From NCBI GenBank assembly GCA_018262135.1, contig JAGTSD010000018.1:1-19732 (forward strand): a stretch of 19,732 nucleotides of DNA. The letters run 5' to 3'. Each line of letters begins with the position of its first letter. Within the stretch, counting starts at the first letter, position 1. Positions 7,909-16,593 of this stretch are shown here, one piece after another. This DNA is from Pseudomonadota bacterium. GTDB taxonomy: Bacteria > Pseudomonadota > Gammaproteobacteria > Competibacterales > Competibacteraceae. The translations under genes were made by a program, and so were the position numbers. Under the pieces are notes generated by a model. That model was given only the letters and a program-made list of their open reading frames with translations. It ran no database searches and had not been told where the DNA came from.

Positions 7909-8249
7909 GCGCCATCGCCGGCCCGGCGTCGGAAGGCTTGCTGGTGACGCTGCCCGCCGACTTCAGCGCCGATCCCGCCAACGCCGACCTGGTGGCGGCC
8001 TTCAAGGCCAAGAACCAGGATCCCACCGGCCCGTTCGTGATGCCGGCCTATGCCGGCGTGCAGATCATCGCCGACGCGATCAAGGGCGCCAAGACCGAGG
8101 ATGCGGTCAAGCTGGCCGACTACATCCGCAAGAACAGCTTCCAGACCCCCATCGGCAAGGTCGCCTTCAAGGAGAATGGCGATCTAAAGGAGTTTGATTT
8201 CGTCATCTTCACCTGGCACGCCGACGCCACCAAGACGCCGGTCAAATAG
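7908..8249 (+). pseudogene. livK: LivK, 3' part, out of frame with the 5' part
   Basis: Starting at the AGC at 7908 this frame encodes SAIAGPASEGLLVTLPADFS and continues for 113 residues to a TAG at 8247-8249. It matches the C-terminal part of LivK: the DPANADLVAAFKAKNQDP segment, GPFVMPAYAGVQ, and the ending GDLKEFDFVIFTWHADAT. It has no start codon or ribosome site of its own near the junction, so it is not expected to be translated separately. Reading from GTC TA of the 5' part straight into AGC GCC ATC indicates loss of a segment whose length is not a multiple of three. The codon pattern on both sides is well preserved, so the lesion is recent or artefactual. Confidence 0.85.
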
Positions 8250-8310
8250 CGATTTAGGAAATAGCCATTAGCGAGTTAGGAAATAGCACATTCTCGCTAT
8301 CTCCTAACTC
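8248..8310. repeat. Direct repeats with a competing hairpin between livK and livH
   Basis: Two 18-base direct copies of AGCGATTTAGGAAATAGC type lie at 8248-8265 and 8270-8287, differing at one base. The second pairs with GCTATCTCCTAACTC at 8296-8310 to form a 15-bp stem with one mismatch and an 8-base loop; the first copy could compete for the same arm. Pyrimidine-rich CTCCTGTCTCCTGTCTTCTG follows. The first copy overlaps the livK stop codon. The element may modulate expression between livK and the permease genes, or be a dispersed repeat. Confidence 0.7.
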
Positions 8311-8344
8311 CTGTCTCCTGTCTTCTGCCCCCGACACCGCGCCC

Positions 8345-9274
8345 ATGTCCGGCTTCTCCCTCCTCGAATTCATCCAGCAGATCATCAACGGTCTGACTCT
8401 GGGCAGCATCTACGCCCTGATCGCCATCGGCTACACCATGGTGTACGGCATCATCGGCATGATCAATTTCGCCCACGGCGAGATCTACATGATCGGCGCT
8501 TATGTGGGCCTGCTGGTCATTACCGCGCTGGGGCTGTTCGGTGTGGACAGCATCTCGGCGATCCTGCTGGCAACGCTGGCGATCAGCATCCTGGTCACCG
8601 GCTCCTACGGCTGGACCGTGGAGCGGCTGGCCTACCGGCCCTTGCGTGGCAGCCCCCGGCTGGTGCCGCTGATCTCGGCCATCGGCGTCTCGATCTTCCT
8701 GCAGAACTACGTCCAGTTGGGCCAGGGCGCCCGCGATGTGTCCATGCAGCCGGTGCTGACCGGCGGCTGGCGCTTCGGGCCGGAGGGCGACTTTCAGGTC
8801 TATCTCTCCTACATGCAGGTGCTGATTGCGGTGGTCACGGTGGTCTTTATGACCAGCCTGACCCTGTTTATCGGCCGCTCGCGCATGGGCCGAGCCTGTC
8901 GCGCCTGCTCCGAGGATCGGGCCATGGCCAATCTGCTGGGCATTGACACCGACCGAGTGATCGCTGTGACCTTCGTCTTGGGCGCGGCGCTGGCGGCGGT
9001 AGCCGGCGTGCTGGTCAGCATGTACTACGGGCTGGTCAATCCCTTTATCGGTTTCATGGCGGGACTGAAGGCGTTCACGGCGGCGGTGCTGGGCGGCATC
9101 GGCAGCATCCCCGGCGCGATGCTGGGCGGGGTGGTATTGGGGCTGGCGGAAAGCTTCGCCTCGGCTTATCTGCAAACTGAATACAAGGATGTGGTGGCGT
9201 TTGGCCTGCTGATCGGCGTGCTGCTGGTGCGACCTACCGGCCTGCTGGGCCGCCCGGACGTGGAGAAGGTGTAA
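8345..9274 (+). CDS. livH: High-affinity branched-chain amino acid ABC transporter permease LivH
   Basis: LivH is one of the two inner-membrane channel subunits of the leucine/isoleucine/valine importer. The 309-residue product is highly hydrophobic and matches E. coli LivH throughout: [36 protein letters not shown], then [20 protein letters not shown] (the cytoplasmic loop contacting the ATPases), [20 protein letters not shown], and the end [12 protein letters not shown]. No Shine-Dalgarno sequence is visible before the ATG at 8345, and the upstream 95 bases are mainly a palindromic repeat, so translation initiation may be weak. Its TAA overlaps the livM ATG by one base (TAATG), which implies coupling. 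Confidence 0.96.
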   Translation: MSGFSLLEFIQQIINGLTLGSIYALIAIGYTMVYGIIGMINFAHGEIYMIGAYVGLLVITALGLFGVDSISAILLATLAISILVTGSYGWTVERLAYRPLRGSPRLVPLISAIGVSIFLQNYVQLGQGARDVSMQPVLTGGWRFGPEGDFQVYLSYMQVLIAVVTVVFMTSLTLFIGRSRMGRACRACSEDRAMANLLGIDTDRVIAVTFVLGAALAAVAGVLVSMYYGLVNPFIGFMAGLKAFTAAVLGGIGSIPGAMLGGVVLGLAESFASAYLQTEYKDVVAFGLLIGVLLVRPTGLLGRPDVEKV

Positions 9275-10551
9275 TGCGCCGCAGCCTGGCTGATGCTTTT
9301 CTGGCGGCGGTGCTGACCGCCGTATTACTCGCACCGATTTTTGGCCTGCGCATCAACGTGGACGGCGTCAATGTCTCGCTGAATCGCACGCCGATGCCGG
9401 TGATCGTCGCGGTGGTGATCGTCTTTCTGCTGCGACTGTTCGGACAGCCATTGCAGCAAGCCTGGGCCGCGTTGCGCGTCCCGGCTTCCTGGCGCGAGAA
9501 CGTTCTTACCACGAGCTTCAACCAGGCCAAGCAACAACCGCGCTATCAATGGGCGCTGTGGATTTTGCTGCTGGCTGCGGCGGTCATCTGGCCGTTCACC
9601 GCCTCGCGCGGCGCGGTGGACGTGATGACGCTGGCGTTGATCTACGTGATGCTGGGGTTGGGCTTGAACATCGTGGTCGGTTTCGCCGGCCTTCTCGTGC
9701 TGGGCTACGCCGCCTTCTACGCGGTTGGCGCGTATACCTACGCCCTGCTGGCCCAGAACTTTGGCCTGTCGTTCTGGCTGGGCCTGCCGGTCGCCGGGGC
9801 GCTGGCGGCCTTGACCGGCTTCCTGCTCGGGTTGCCCGTCCTGCGGTTGCGCGGCGATTATCTGGCCATCGTCACCCTGGGTTTTGGCGAAATCACCCGC
9901 CTGCTGCTCAACAACCTGAATTTTCTCACCGGCGGTCCCGACGGCATCGGCAACATCCCGCGACCTACCCTGTTCGGGTTGGAATTCAGTCGCCGGGCCA
10001 GTGAGGGCGGAACCACCTTCCACGAGTTTTTCAGCATTGAGTACAGCGGCGACTATGGCGTGATTTTCATGTATCTGCTCGGCTTGGCGCTGGTGCTGCT
10101 GACCCTGTTTGTGATCAATCGGTTGCTGCGGATGCCGCTGGGCCGGGCCTGGGAGGCGCTGCGCGAGGATGAAATCGCCTGCCGCTCGCTGGGCCTGAGT
10201 CCGACCACCATCAAGCTGTCGGCGCTGACCCTGAGCGCCGCCTTCGCTGGACTGGCCGGCGCGTTCTTCGCCGCCCGCCAAGGCCACATCAACCCGGAAT
10301 CGTTCACCTTCATCGAATCGGCGATGGTGCTGGCCATCGTGGTGCTGGGCGGGATGGGTTCGCAGCTCGGCGTGATGCTGGCCGCCATCGCCATTACCGC
10401 GTTGCCCGAACTGGCGCGCGAGTTCGACGAATACCGGATGCTGGCTTTCGGGCTGGTCATGGTGCTGATGATGATCTGGCGACCGCAGGGGCTGATTCCC
10501 GCCGTCCGCCCCCGGCTGGAACTGCCAGAACATGCGGGGGCCGCCCGATGA
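9274..10551 (+). CDS. livM: High-affinity branched-chain amino acid ABC transporter permease LivM
   Basis: LivM pairs with LivH to form the transmembrane pore. The product has 425 residues, the same as E. coli LivM. It includes the extra N-terminal hydrophobic region of about 110 residues found in the enteric-type protein (first helix near residues 8-25), then [60 protein letters not shown] and [14 protein letters not shown]. Multiple membrane segments span most of its length. The start overlaps the livH stop (TAATG) and its own stop overlaps the livG start (ATGA), the tight packing expected of subunits made in equal amounts. Confidence 0.96.
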   Translation: MRRSLADAFLAAVLTAVLLAPIFGLRINVDGVNVSLNRTPMPVIVAVVIVFLLRLFGQPLQQAWAALRVPASWRENVLTTSFNQAKQQPRYQWALWILLLAAAVIWPFTASRGAVDVMTLALIYVMLGLGLNIVVGFAGLLVLGYAAFYAVGAYTYALLAQNFGLSFWLGLPVAGALAALTGFLLGLPVLRLRGDYLAIVTLGFGEITRLLLNNLNFLTGGPDGIGNIPRPTLFGLEFSRRASEGGTTFHEFFSIEYSGDYGVIFMYLLGLALVLLTLFVINRLLRMPLGRAWEALREDEIACRSLGLSPTTIKLSALTLSAAFAGLAGAFFAARQGHINPESFTFIESAMVLAIVVLGGMGSQLGVMLAAIAITALPELAREFDEYRMLAFGLVMVLMMIWRPQGLIPAVRPRLELPEHAGAAR

Positions 10552-11354
10552 GCCTGGAACTGGCCAAAACGCCCGCCGCCGAACCGGCGCCCCGGCCGTT
10601 GCTGGAAGTCCGCGCCCTCCGTATGCGTTTCGGCGGCCTGCTGGCGGTGGACAACGTCCAATTTGATGTTCGCCGCGACCAGATTTTCGCCATCATCGGT
10701 CCCAACGGCGCGGGCAAAACCACGGTGTTCAACTGCATCGGTGGTTTCTATCGGCCCACCACCGGCACGGTGATGCTGGACGGTCAGCCCATTCACCACC
10801 TGACCAGTCATCGCATCGCTCGGCTGGGACTGGTGCGCACCTTCCAGAACGTGCGCCTGTTCAAGACCATGACCGTGGTCGAGAACCTGCTGATCTCTCA
10901 GCACAGCCAGTTGGAAACGCGCCTGCTCCCCGGCCTGTTCAAGACACCGAAGTATCGCCGTGCCGAGGCGGAGGCGCTGGACCGGGCGGCGTTCTGGCTG
11001 GAAAAGGTCGGCCTGCTGGAAGTCGCCAACCGTGAAGCCGGCAATCTGGCCTACGGGCAACAGCGGCGCTTGGAAATTGCCCGCTGCATGATCACGCATC
11101 CCAAGCTGCTGATGCTGGACGAGCCGGCGGCCGGTTTGAACCCGCAGGAAACCCGCGATCTGGACCGGCTGATCAACGAACTGCGCGCCGAACACGGGGT
11201 AGCGGTGCTGTTGATCGAGCACGACATGAGCCTGGTGATGGGCATTTCCGACGAGATTCTGGTGATGGAATACGGCCGCCCCATTGCGACCGGTGCGCCT
11301 GCCGAAATTCGCCGCGATCCGCGCGTCATCAAGGCCTATCTGGGAGAAGAGTGA
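10548..11354 (+). CDS. livG: Branched-chain amino acid ABC transporter ATP-binding protein LivG
   Basis: LivG is one of two cytoplasmic ATPases that power the Liv importer. The 268-residue product has a Walker A motif GPNGAGKTT at about residues 51-59, a Q-loop in RTFQNVRL, the LivG-type signature [14 protein letters not shown] in place of the classical LSGGQ, Walker [14 protein letters not shown], and the H-loop [11 protein letters not shown]. The first 17 residues are a proline- and alanine-rich extension not found in E. coli LivG. It overlaps livM by four bases at its start, and its stop overlaps the livF start. Confidence 0.96.
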   Translation: MSLELAKTPAAEPAPRPLLEVRALRMRFGGLLAVDNVQFDVRRDQIFAIIGPNGAGKTTVFNCIGGFYRPTTGTVMLDGQPIHHLTSHRIARLGLVRTFQNVRLFKTMTVVENLLISQHSQLETRLLPGLFKTPKYRRAEAEALDRAAFWLEKVGLLEVANREAGNLAYGQQRRLEIARCMITHPKLLMLDEPAAGLNPQETRDLDRLINELRAEHGVAVLLIEHDMSLVMGISDEILVMEYGRPIATGAPAEIRRDPRVIKAYLGEE

Positions 11355-12058
11355 TGATGCTGAAGCTGGAGAACGTTCACACCTTCTACGGCCAGATCGA
11401 GGCGCTCAAGGGCGTGTCGCTGGAGGTGCATCCCGGCGAGATCGTCACTCTGATCGGGGCCAACGGCGCGGGCAAGAGCACGCTGTTGCTAACCATCTGC
11501 GGTTCGCCGCACGCCGCCAGGGGCAGCGTGACCTTCGAGGGGCAGGACATCACCCACAAGCCGACCCACGTCATCATGCAGTGTGGCCTGGCGCTGGTGC
11601 CGGAGGGGCGGCGTATCTTTCCCAGCCTGACCGTGCGGGAAAACCTGCAAATGGGGGGCTTTTTCGCCGACAAGGCGCGACTGGACACCGATCTGGAGCG
11701 GGTCTTCACCCTGTTTCCGCGCCTCAAGGAACGGTGCAACCAGCGCGGCGGCACCCTGTCTGGCGGCGAGCAGCAAATGCTGGCCATTGGCCGGGGGCTG
11801 ATGAGCCGGCCCAACCTGTTGTTGCTGGACGAGCCGTCGCTGGGGCTGGCCCCGATCATCATCGCCCAGATTTTCCAGATCCTGAAGGAAATCCGCGCAG
11901 AGGGGGTGACGATCTTCCTGGTCGAGCAGAACGCCCACCGTGCCCTGCAACTGGCCGACCGGGGCTACGTGCTGGAGACCGGCCGCATCGTGCTGGCCGA
12001 TACCGGCGCCAACCTGCTGGCCAACGATCAGGTGCGCAAGGCGTATCTGGGCGGCTGA
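11354..12058 (+). CDS. livF: Branched-chain amino acid ABC transporter ATP-binding protein LivF
   Basis: LivF is the second ATPase of the Liv importer and pairs with LivG. The product of about 234 residues shows Walker A GANGAGKST, Q-loop region LVPEGRRIFPSLTVRENLQM, signature TLSGGEQQMLAIGR, Walker B LLLLDEPSLGLAP and H-loop IFLVEQNAHRAL; it ends AYLGG as in E. coli LivF. Three start codons follow one another in frame (GTG 11351, ATG 11354, ATG 11357) behind GGGAGAAGAG. The ATG at 11354, which overlaps the livG TGA by one base, is preferred. It is the last gene of the operon; the 47 bases to the convergent peptidase gene show no clear terminator. Confidence 0.96.
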   Translation: MMLKLENVHTFYGQIEALKGVSLEVHPGEIVTLIGANGAGKSTLLLTICGSPHAARGSVTFEGQDITHKPTHVIMQCGLALVPEGRRIFPSLTVRENLQMGGFFADKARLDTDLERVFTLFPRLKERCNQRGGTLSGGEQQMLAIGRGLMSRPNLLLLDEPSLGLAPIIIAQIFQILKEIRAEGVTIFLVEQNAHRALQLADRGYVLETGRIVLADTGANLLANDQVRKAYLGG

Positions 12059-12105
12059 ACGTACTCGAACCCGCAGCGTTCCCGCCCGGTGCCATCTGGC
12101 CGTGC

Positions 12106-13086
12106 TCAGGGCGCGGTCAGCAGTATTCCCGCGACCGGCGTGACGCTGCGCCCGTCCGGACCGGCAAACTCGAACGGCACGGAGACCAGCTCCATCCCGG
12201 CGTTGCGCTGGACCGCAAAGTGCAAATGCGGGCCGGTGGAATAGCCGGTGTTGCCGGAGTTGGCCAACCAGGCGCCGCGTTCCACTCGTTGGCCGGGTCG
12301 CACCCGCACCGAATCGGCCTGCAAGTGCGCGTAGACCGCCATGGTGCCGTCGGCGTGGAGAACGCGCACGGCGTTGGCCCGTTCCCGATACTTTTGATCC
12401 GGCCCGCCATCCAGAAAGTCGGCGGCGATTTCCATCACCACGCCCTCGCGGGCGGCGCGGACCGGCGTGCCCAGCGGCAGGCTGATATCCACCGCGTAGC
12501 GGCTCTGAGGATGCTGGTGGCTGAAGGTTCCGTCGAAGGCCTGGCCGACAGCAAATCGCTGGCCCGGCGCGAACGGCGGCGCATAAGGCCGATCCGGCTG
12601 GTGAGTGGCGGATGGATCGCCCAGTACCGCCCGCGCCTGGTAGCCATAACGCCAGCGCCGGCCGGTTGGCCTGAGGGTCACCACGGGCGTTTCCGTGCGG
12701 GCCGGCGCTACCACCCGCGCCGGCAACGGCGGCCGAGCCTCCATGTTTTCGATCCCTTCGCCGCTGATTTCGACCTCGATGGGACCGTAATAATCGTTGA
12801 TCGCCGTCAGCGCTGGCGCATCCGTGGTACCGCGATTGCGAATGGTGACCTTGGCCGGCAGTTCCTTGACCGGCAGCGGGCGGACTTCCACCGGAGCATC
12901 GGTAACGGGTGGACGGTCAGTGAACACCCAGGCGCCGGAAGCATCCTGGTATTTATAAAGGCTTTTAGCCAGCGTCGGGCGCGCGCCCGCCAGATCCAGC
13001 AACGCGATCAGGACCATCGCCGCCAGGCTGGCCACCCGCCAGCACTGCCGCCCTTGCAACAGGCGCCGCCCGCCGCAGCGCGCCAT
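12106..13086 (-). CDS. Exported M23 (LytM-type) metallopeptidase with N-terminal DUF4124-like segment
   Basis: M23 peptidases are zinc endopeptidases that cut peptidoglycan cross-bridges, or regulate amidases when inactive. The 326-residue product has a basic, hydrophobic N-terminus (helix about residues 17-33, ending ARPTLAKS) that fits a signal peptide or membrane anchor. A short DUF4124-like stretch, LYKYQDASGAWVFTDRPP, follows near residues 43-60. The C-terminal domain keeps the zinc-site residues: a His at 190 or 192, Asp200 in RYAVDISLPLGTPV, His254 in VYAHL and His287/His289 in GPHLHFAV. It therefore appears catalytically competent and should act in the periplasm. Its ATG at 13086 overlaps the stop of the upstream oxidoreductase gene (TGATG), indicating translational coupling. 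Upstream in-frame ATGs lie inside that gene and are not favoured. Confidence 0.88.
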   Translation of the reverse strand: MARCGGRRLLQGRQCWRVASLAAMVLIALLDLAGARPTLAKSLYKYQDASGAWVFTDRPPVTDAPVEVRPLPVKELPAKVTIRNRGTTDAPALTAINDYYGPIEVEISGEGIENMEARPPLPARVVAPARTETPVVTLRPTGRRWRYGYQARAVLGDPSATHQPDRPYAPPFAPGQRFAVGQAFDGTFSHQHPQSRYAVDISLPLGTPVRAAREGVVMEIAADFLDGGPDQKYRERANAVRVLHADGTMAVYAHLQADSVRVRPGQRVERGAWLANSGNTGYSTGPHLHFAVQRNAGMELVSVPFEFAGPDGRSVTPVAGILLTAP

Positions 13087-13745
13087 CAGTCGTGGAAATA
13101 GTGGATATGCACGCCTTCCTGGTCGCTCTTGGCCAGCTCCACCATCCGGATGGCAACGGTTTCCGCTGCGATCGGCCGATAGCGGCTGAACGGTCCCCAT
13201 AAAAACAGCGACCAAAACGGCGCAAACGGTTTGCTCCAGTCCTCGACTGGCCGGGGTTCGAGGCGCGCGCCCAGCAGCAGCGAGGGTCGCAGGATATGCA
13301 CAGCCTTGAACGGCAGTTCGCTGGCCGCTGTTTCCGCGCGTCCCTTGATCCGGTTGTAGAACACCGGGGAACCGGGATCAGCGCCGACCGCTGATACCAG
13401 CACGAACCGGGATACGCCGCGCGCCGCCGCCAGCCGCGCCAGTTCGGCGACGTAAATGTGATCCACCTTGGCGAAGGCTTCGGGCGAACCGGCCGCCCGC
13501 TGGGTGGTACCCAGACAGCACAATGTGACATCCGCGTTGATGGCGTCCGCATGGTCGCCGAGATGATCGAAGTTCACGACATGGACCGTCAGCTTGGGAT
13601 GCATCCGTTCCAGCGTCCGGCGGGCGAAAACCGCCACTTGGCCGATGTCTTGATCCGCTAGCAGTCGGGTCAGGCAATGCCCGCCAACCAGGCCGGTCGC
13701 GCCTGCCAGCAAGACCCGAAGTCCCGTTTGTCGTTGCGCCGTCAT
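13086..13745 (-). CDS. NAD(P)-binding oxidoreductase, atypical SDR family (HTATIP2/YraR-like)
   Basis: The 219-residue product begins with a Rossmann nucleotide-binding motif, VLLAGATGLVGGHCLTRLL, with the GXXGXXG glycines. It continues with VTLCCLGTTQRAAGSPEAF, then VSRFVLVSAVGADPGSPVFY with a YNRIKG segment (Tyr and Lys spaced as in atypical short-chain dehydrogenases), and AVHILRPSLLLGAR. This pattern is that of the small NAD(P)-binding proteins related to E. coli YraR and eukaryotic HTATIP2/TIP30; the substrate is unknown. The ATG at 13745 has a good GGAGGAGAA site upstream and places the glycine motif near residue 15, as usual. The downstream M23 peptidase gene overlaps its stop codon, so both are probably made from one message. 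Confidence 0.85.
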   Translation of the reverse strand: MTAQRQTGLRVLLAGATGLVGGHCLTRLLADQDIGQVAVFARRTLERMHPKLTVHVVNFDHLGDHADAINADVTLCCLGTTQRAAGSPEAFAKVDHIYVAELARLAAARGVSRFVLVSAVGADPGSPVFYNRIKGRAETAASELPFKAVHILRPSLLLGARLEPRPVEDWSKPFAPFWSLFLWGPFSRYRPIAAETVAIRMVELAKSDQEGVHIHYFHD

Positions 13746-13897
13746 CGTTAATGTTCTCCTCCAGTTGGAAACCCGCGATTCGACCACCTGCCAGATTGTC
13801 ACGGGGCCAACATCGCATCGCTGTCTGGACTAAGCCGCCCATCGCCCCGACAGCCCGTCTGATTAAGGATAGACGTTGTTGGTGGATTTTTGGGCAA

Positions 13898-13932
13898 GAC
13901 CCGGTTTCCGGGGTCGGGAACGCTGCTACACT
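13898..13932 (+). promoter_or_regulatory. Candidate extended -10 promoter of the potD-like gene, with adjacent palindrome
   Basis: TGCTACACT at 13924-13932 combines a TG extension with a TACACT -10 hexamer 33 bases before the ATG at 13966. TTTCCG at 13905-13910, 16 bases upstream, is a poor -35, which is common for extended -10 promoters. An imperfect palindrome (GACCCGGTTTCCGGGGTC, 13898-13915) overlaps the -35 region and might be an operator. The rest of the 220-base divergent gap 13746-13965 shows nothing else clear. Confidence 0.35.
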
Positions 13933-13965
13933 GGCGGCGCTTTCCACCTGCCAGAGAACCGCGCC

Positions 13966-14997
13966 ATGCTCAGATTCCTGCTCGCCAGCCTGCTGCTCCT
14001 GTGGGGCAGTGCCGCCGTCGCCGCCGACCAGACCCTGGTGGTTTATAACTGGGCCGAATACCTTCCCAAGAAGGTGCTTCAGCAGTTTACCCGGGAAACC
14101 GGCATCAAGGTGCGGTACTCGACCTACGACAGCAACGAGGCGATGTACGCCAAGGTCAAGACCGTCAACGGCGAGGGTTACGACGTGATCGTGCCGTCCA
14201 CCTATTACGTGGACCGGATGCGCCAGGAGGGGTTGGTGCAGAAGCTCGACAAGTCCCGCCTGAGCAACCTCGGCAATCTGAATCCGCGCCTGTTGAATCA
14301 GTCCTACGATCCCAATAACGACTACAGCATTCCGTATCTGTGGGGCACGACCGGCATCGCCTACAATGCCGCCAAGCTCCCGCCGGGCCAACTGACCCGC
14401 TGGGCCGATCTCTGGGACCCGGCCTACAGAAACAAGCTGCTGCTCCTGAACGACATGCGCGAGGTTTTCTCGATGGGGTTAAAGCTGCTGGGCCACTCGA
14501 TCAACACCACCGATGAAAATCAGATTCGCGCCGCCTACGAGAAGCTGGCCGAACTCATGCCGAACGTACGGGTTTTCGATGCCGAGTCGCCCAAAACCAA
14601 ATTCCTGTCGCGGGAAGTGGTGGCGGGGATGCTGTGGAACGGCGAGGCTTACATGGCGGGCCGGGAGAACGCCAGCATCAAATACGTTTATCCTCAGGAA
14701 GGCGCGATGATGTGGATGGACAATCTGGTGATTTCCGCCGGCGCCAAAAACGTGGATGGCGCCCATCAATTCATCAACTTCGTGCTGCGGCCGGAAATCG
14801 CCAAGCAGATCAGCGAGGAAATCGGCTATTCGTCGCCTAATCTGGCGGCTATCCAACTGTTGCCGGAGAAAGTGCGGAATAACCCGACGGTCTATCCGTC
14901 CGAAGCGGATCTGAAAAACGCCGAGTTTCAGACCGACGTCGGTGCGGCTCTGCCAATCTACGATCAGTACTGGCAGCGGTTGAAGAGTCGGCGCTGA
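13966..14997 (+). CDS. Spermidine/putrescine-binding periplasmic protein (PotD/PotF family)
   Basis: This is the substrate-binding component of a polyamine ABC transporter. The 343-residue product (E. coli PotD 348) has a clear signal peptide (LRFLLASLLLLWGSAAVAA, cleavage near residue 20). The mature protein opens with LVVYNWAEYLPKKVLQQFT, typical of PotD and PotF, and continues with YDSNEAMYAKVK, YDVIVPSTYYVDRMRQEGL, SIPYLWGTTGIAYN and VAGMLWNGEAYMA. These include the aromatic and acidic residues that hold the polyamine in the family. No PotA, PotB or PotC gene lies on either side, so it is an orphan here and must work with a transporter encoded elsewhere. Start at 13966 is supported by the signal peptide; the ribosome site is weak. 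Spermidine versus putrescine preference cannot be judged. Confidence 0.92.
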   Translation: MLRFLLASLLLLWGSAAVAADQTLVVYNWAEYLPKKVLQQFTRETGIKVRYSTYDSNEAMYAKVKTVNGEGYDVIVPSTYYVDRMRQEGLVQKLDKSRLSNLGNLNPRLLNQSYDPNNDYSIPYLWGTTGIAYNAAKLPPGQLTRWADLWDPAYRNKLLLLNDMREVFSMGLKLLGHSINTTDENQIRAAYEKLAELMPNVRVFDAESPKTKFLSREVVAGMLWNGEAYMAGRENASIKYVYPQEGAMMWMDNLVISAGAKNVDGAHQFINFVLRPEIAKQISEEIGYSSPNLAAIQLLPEKVRNNPTVYPSEADLKNAEFQTDVGAALPIYDQYWQRLKSRR

Positions 14998-15014
14998 GAC
15001 ACGACAGACTCGAT

Positions 15015-15033
15015 CCCCCCTTGGCCAGGGGGG
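15015..15033. repeat. GC-rich hairpin between convergent potD-like and ferredoxin genes
   Basis: CCCCCCT (15015-15021) and AGGGGGG (15027-15033) form a perfect 7-bp stem around TGGCC. No T-run follows on either strand, so it is not a classical intrinsic terminator, though it could slow polymerase between the converging genes. The wording ATCCCCCCTTGGCCAGGGGG resembles dispersed CCCTTGG-type intergenic palindromes seen in many bacterial genomes. Confidence 0.6.
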
Positions 15034-15053
15034 CGGGATGGGGTTGGAGAAAG

Positions 15054-15416
<363 letters not shown>

Positions 15417-15424
15417 TTACTCAA

Positions 15425-15931
<507 letters not shown>

Positions 15932-15981
15932 TCAAGTTGCGCGGATTATCGGGAAAGCGGCGCGGCAAGGCAACCTTACTC

Positions 15982-16019
15982 CCCTCACCCGCAAGCGGGC
16001 GAGGGGCCACGGGTGAGGG
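15982..16019. repeat. CCCTCACCC...GGGTGAGGG palindromic repeat overlapping the rsmD 3' end
   Basis: CCCTCACCC (15982-15990) and GGGTGAGGG (16011-16019) are perfect 9-base inverted arms. A smaller CCCGC-AA-GCGGG hairpin (15988-15999) overlaps the left arm, so the two structures compete. Elements with this wording are common dispersed palindromes in proteobacterial genomes. The rsmD stop codon (15985-15987) lies inside the left arm. Confidence 0.75.
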
Positions 16020-16593
16020 TGGCCATTTCCCGCCGCGCCAGCCGGTAAGCTACCGCGCCGGCGATTTTTTCCCGATACAGCATCCATTCGGCTGGCAAGG
16101 TCAATCGTTCGAGTTCCATTTCCGCTTCCAGGTAAATCCAGGCGGGGTCCGCCAGCCAGCCGTGCTGTTCCAGCAGGGCGCAGACCGGTTTCAGCAATCC
16201 CTGCCCGAACGGTGGATCGAGGAATACGATTTCAAACGGCGTTGCTGGCTGGCGCAGCCAGGCCAGCGCGTCGCTGATTTCAACCCGCGCGTTTGCGGCG
16301 TTCAGCCGCGCCAGATTCTCGCGCAGGGCGCGCACCGCCAGCGGCTCGCGCTCGACCAAGACCACTGCCGTCGCCCCGCGCGACAGCGCCTCGATGCCGA
16401 GCGCGCCGCTGCCGGCGAACAGGTCCAGACAGCGGGCGCCGGGCAGGACGGGGGCCAGCCAGTTGAACAGGGTTTCCCGCACCCGATCGGGGGTCGGGCG
16501 CAGCCCCGGCAGGTCCGGGAACTCCAGCCGCCGGCCACGCCACTGGCCGGCGATGACGCGCACCTGATTGGCGGAGCCGCCGCGCCGGTTCAT
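15985..16593 (-). CDS. rsmD: 16S rRNA (guanine(966)-N(2))-methyltransferase
   Basis: RsmD methylates G966 in helix 31 of 16S rRNA during 30S assembly. The 202-residue product (E. coli 198) opens with VRVIAGQWRGRRLEFPD and LRPTPDRVRETLFNWLAP, both signatures of the family. It then shows SAM motif I CLDLFAGSGALGIEALSRGA and motif IV VFLDPPFGQGLL with the DPPF catalytic loop. The last residues, LTRGPSPACG, are encoded by the palindromic repeat at 15982-16019 and do not look like RsmD, so the native C-terminus seems to have been replaced. Its ATG overlaps the stop of the upstream M16-type gene by four bases (ATGA), indicating coupling. Confidence 0.96.
   Translation of the reverse strand: MNRRGGSANQVRVIAGQWRGRRLEFPDLPGLRPTPDRVRETLFNWLAPVLPGARCLDLFAGSGALGIEALSRGATAVVLVEREPLAVRALRENLARLNAANARVEISDALAWLRQPATPFEIVFLDPPFGQGLLKPVCALLEQHGWLADPAWIYLEAEMELERLTLPAEWMLYREKIAGAVAYRLARREMATLTRGPSPACG

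Noticed and set aside
11284..13101. A 605-codon plus-strand open frame spanning livF and the M23 gene
   Set aside because: It runs out of frame through livF and antisense to the M23 peptidase, both well supported by motifs; it is open only because of high GC.
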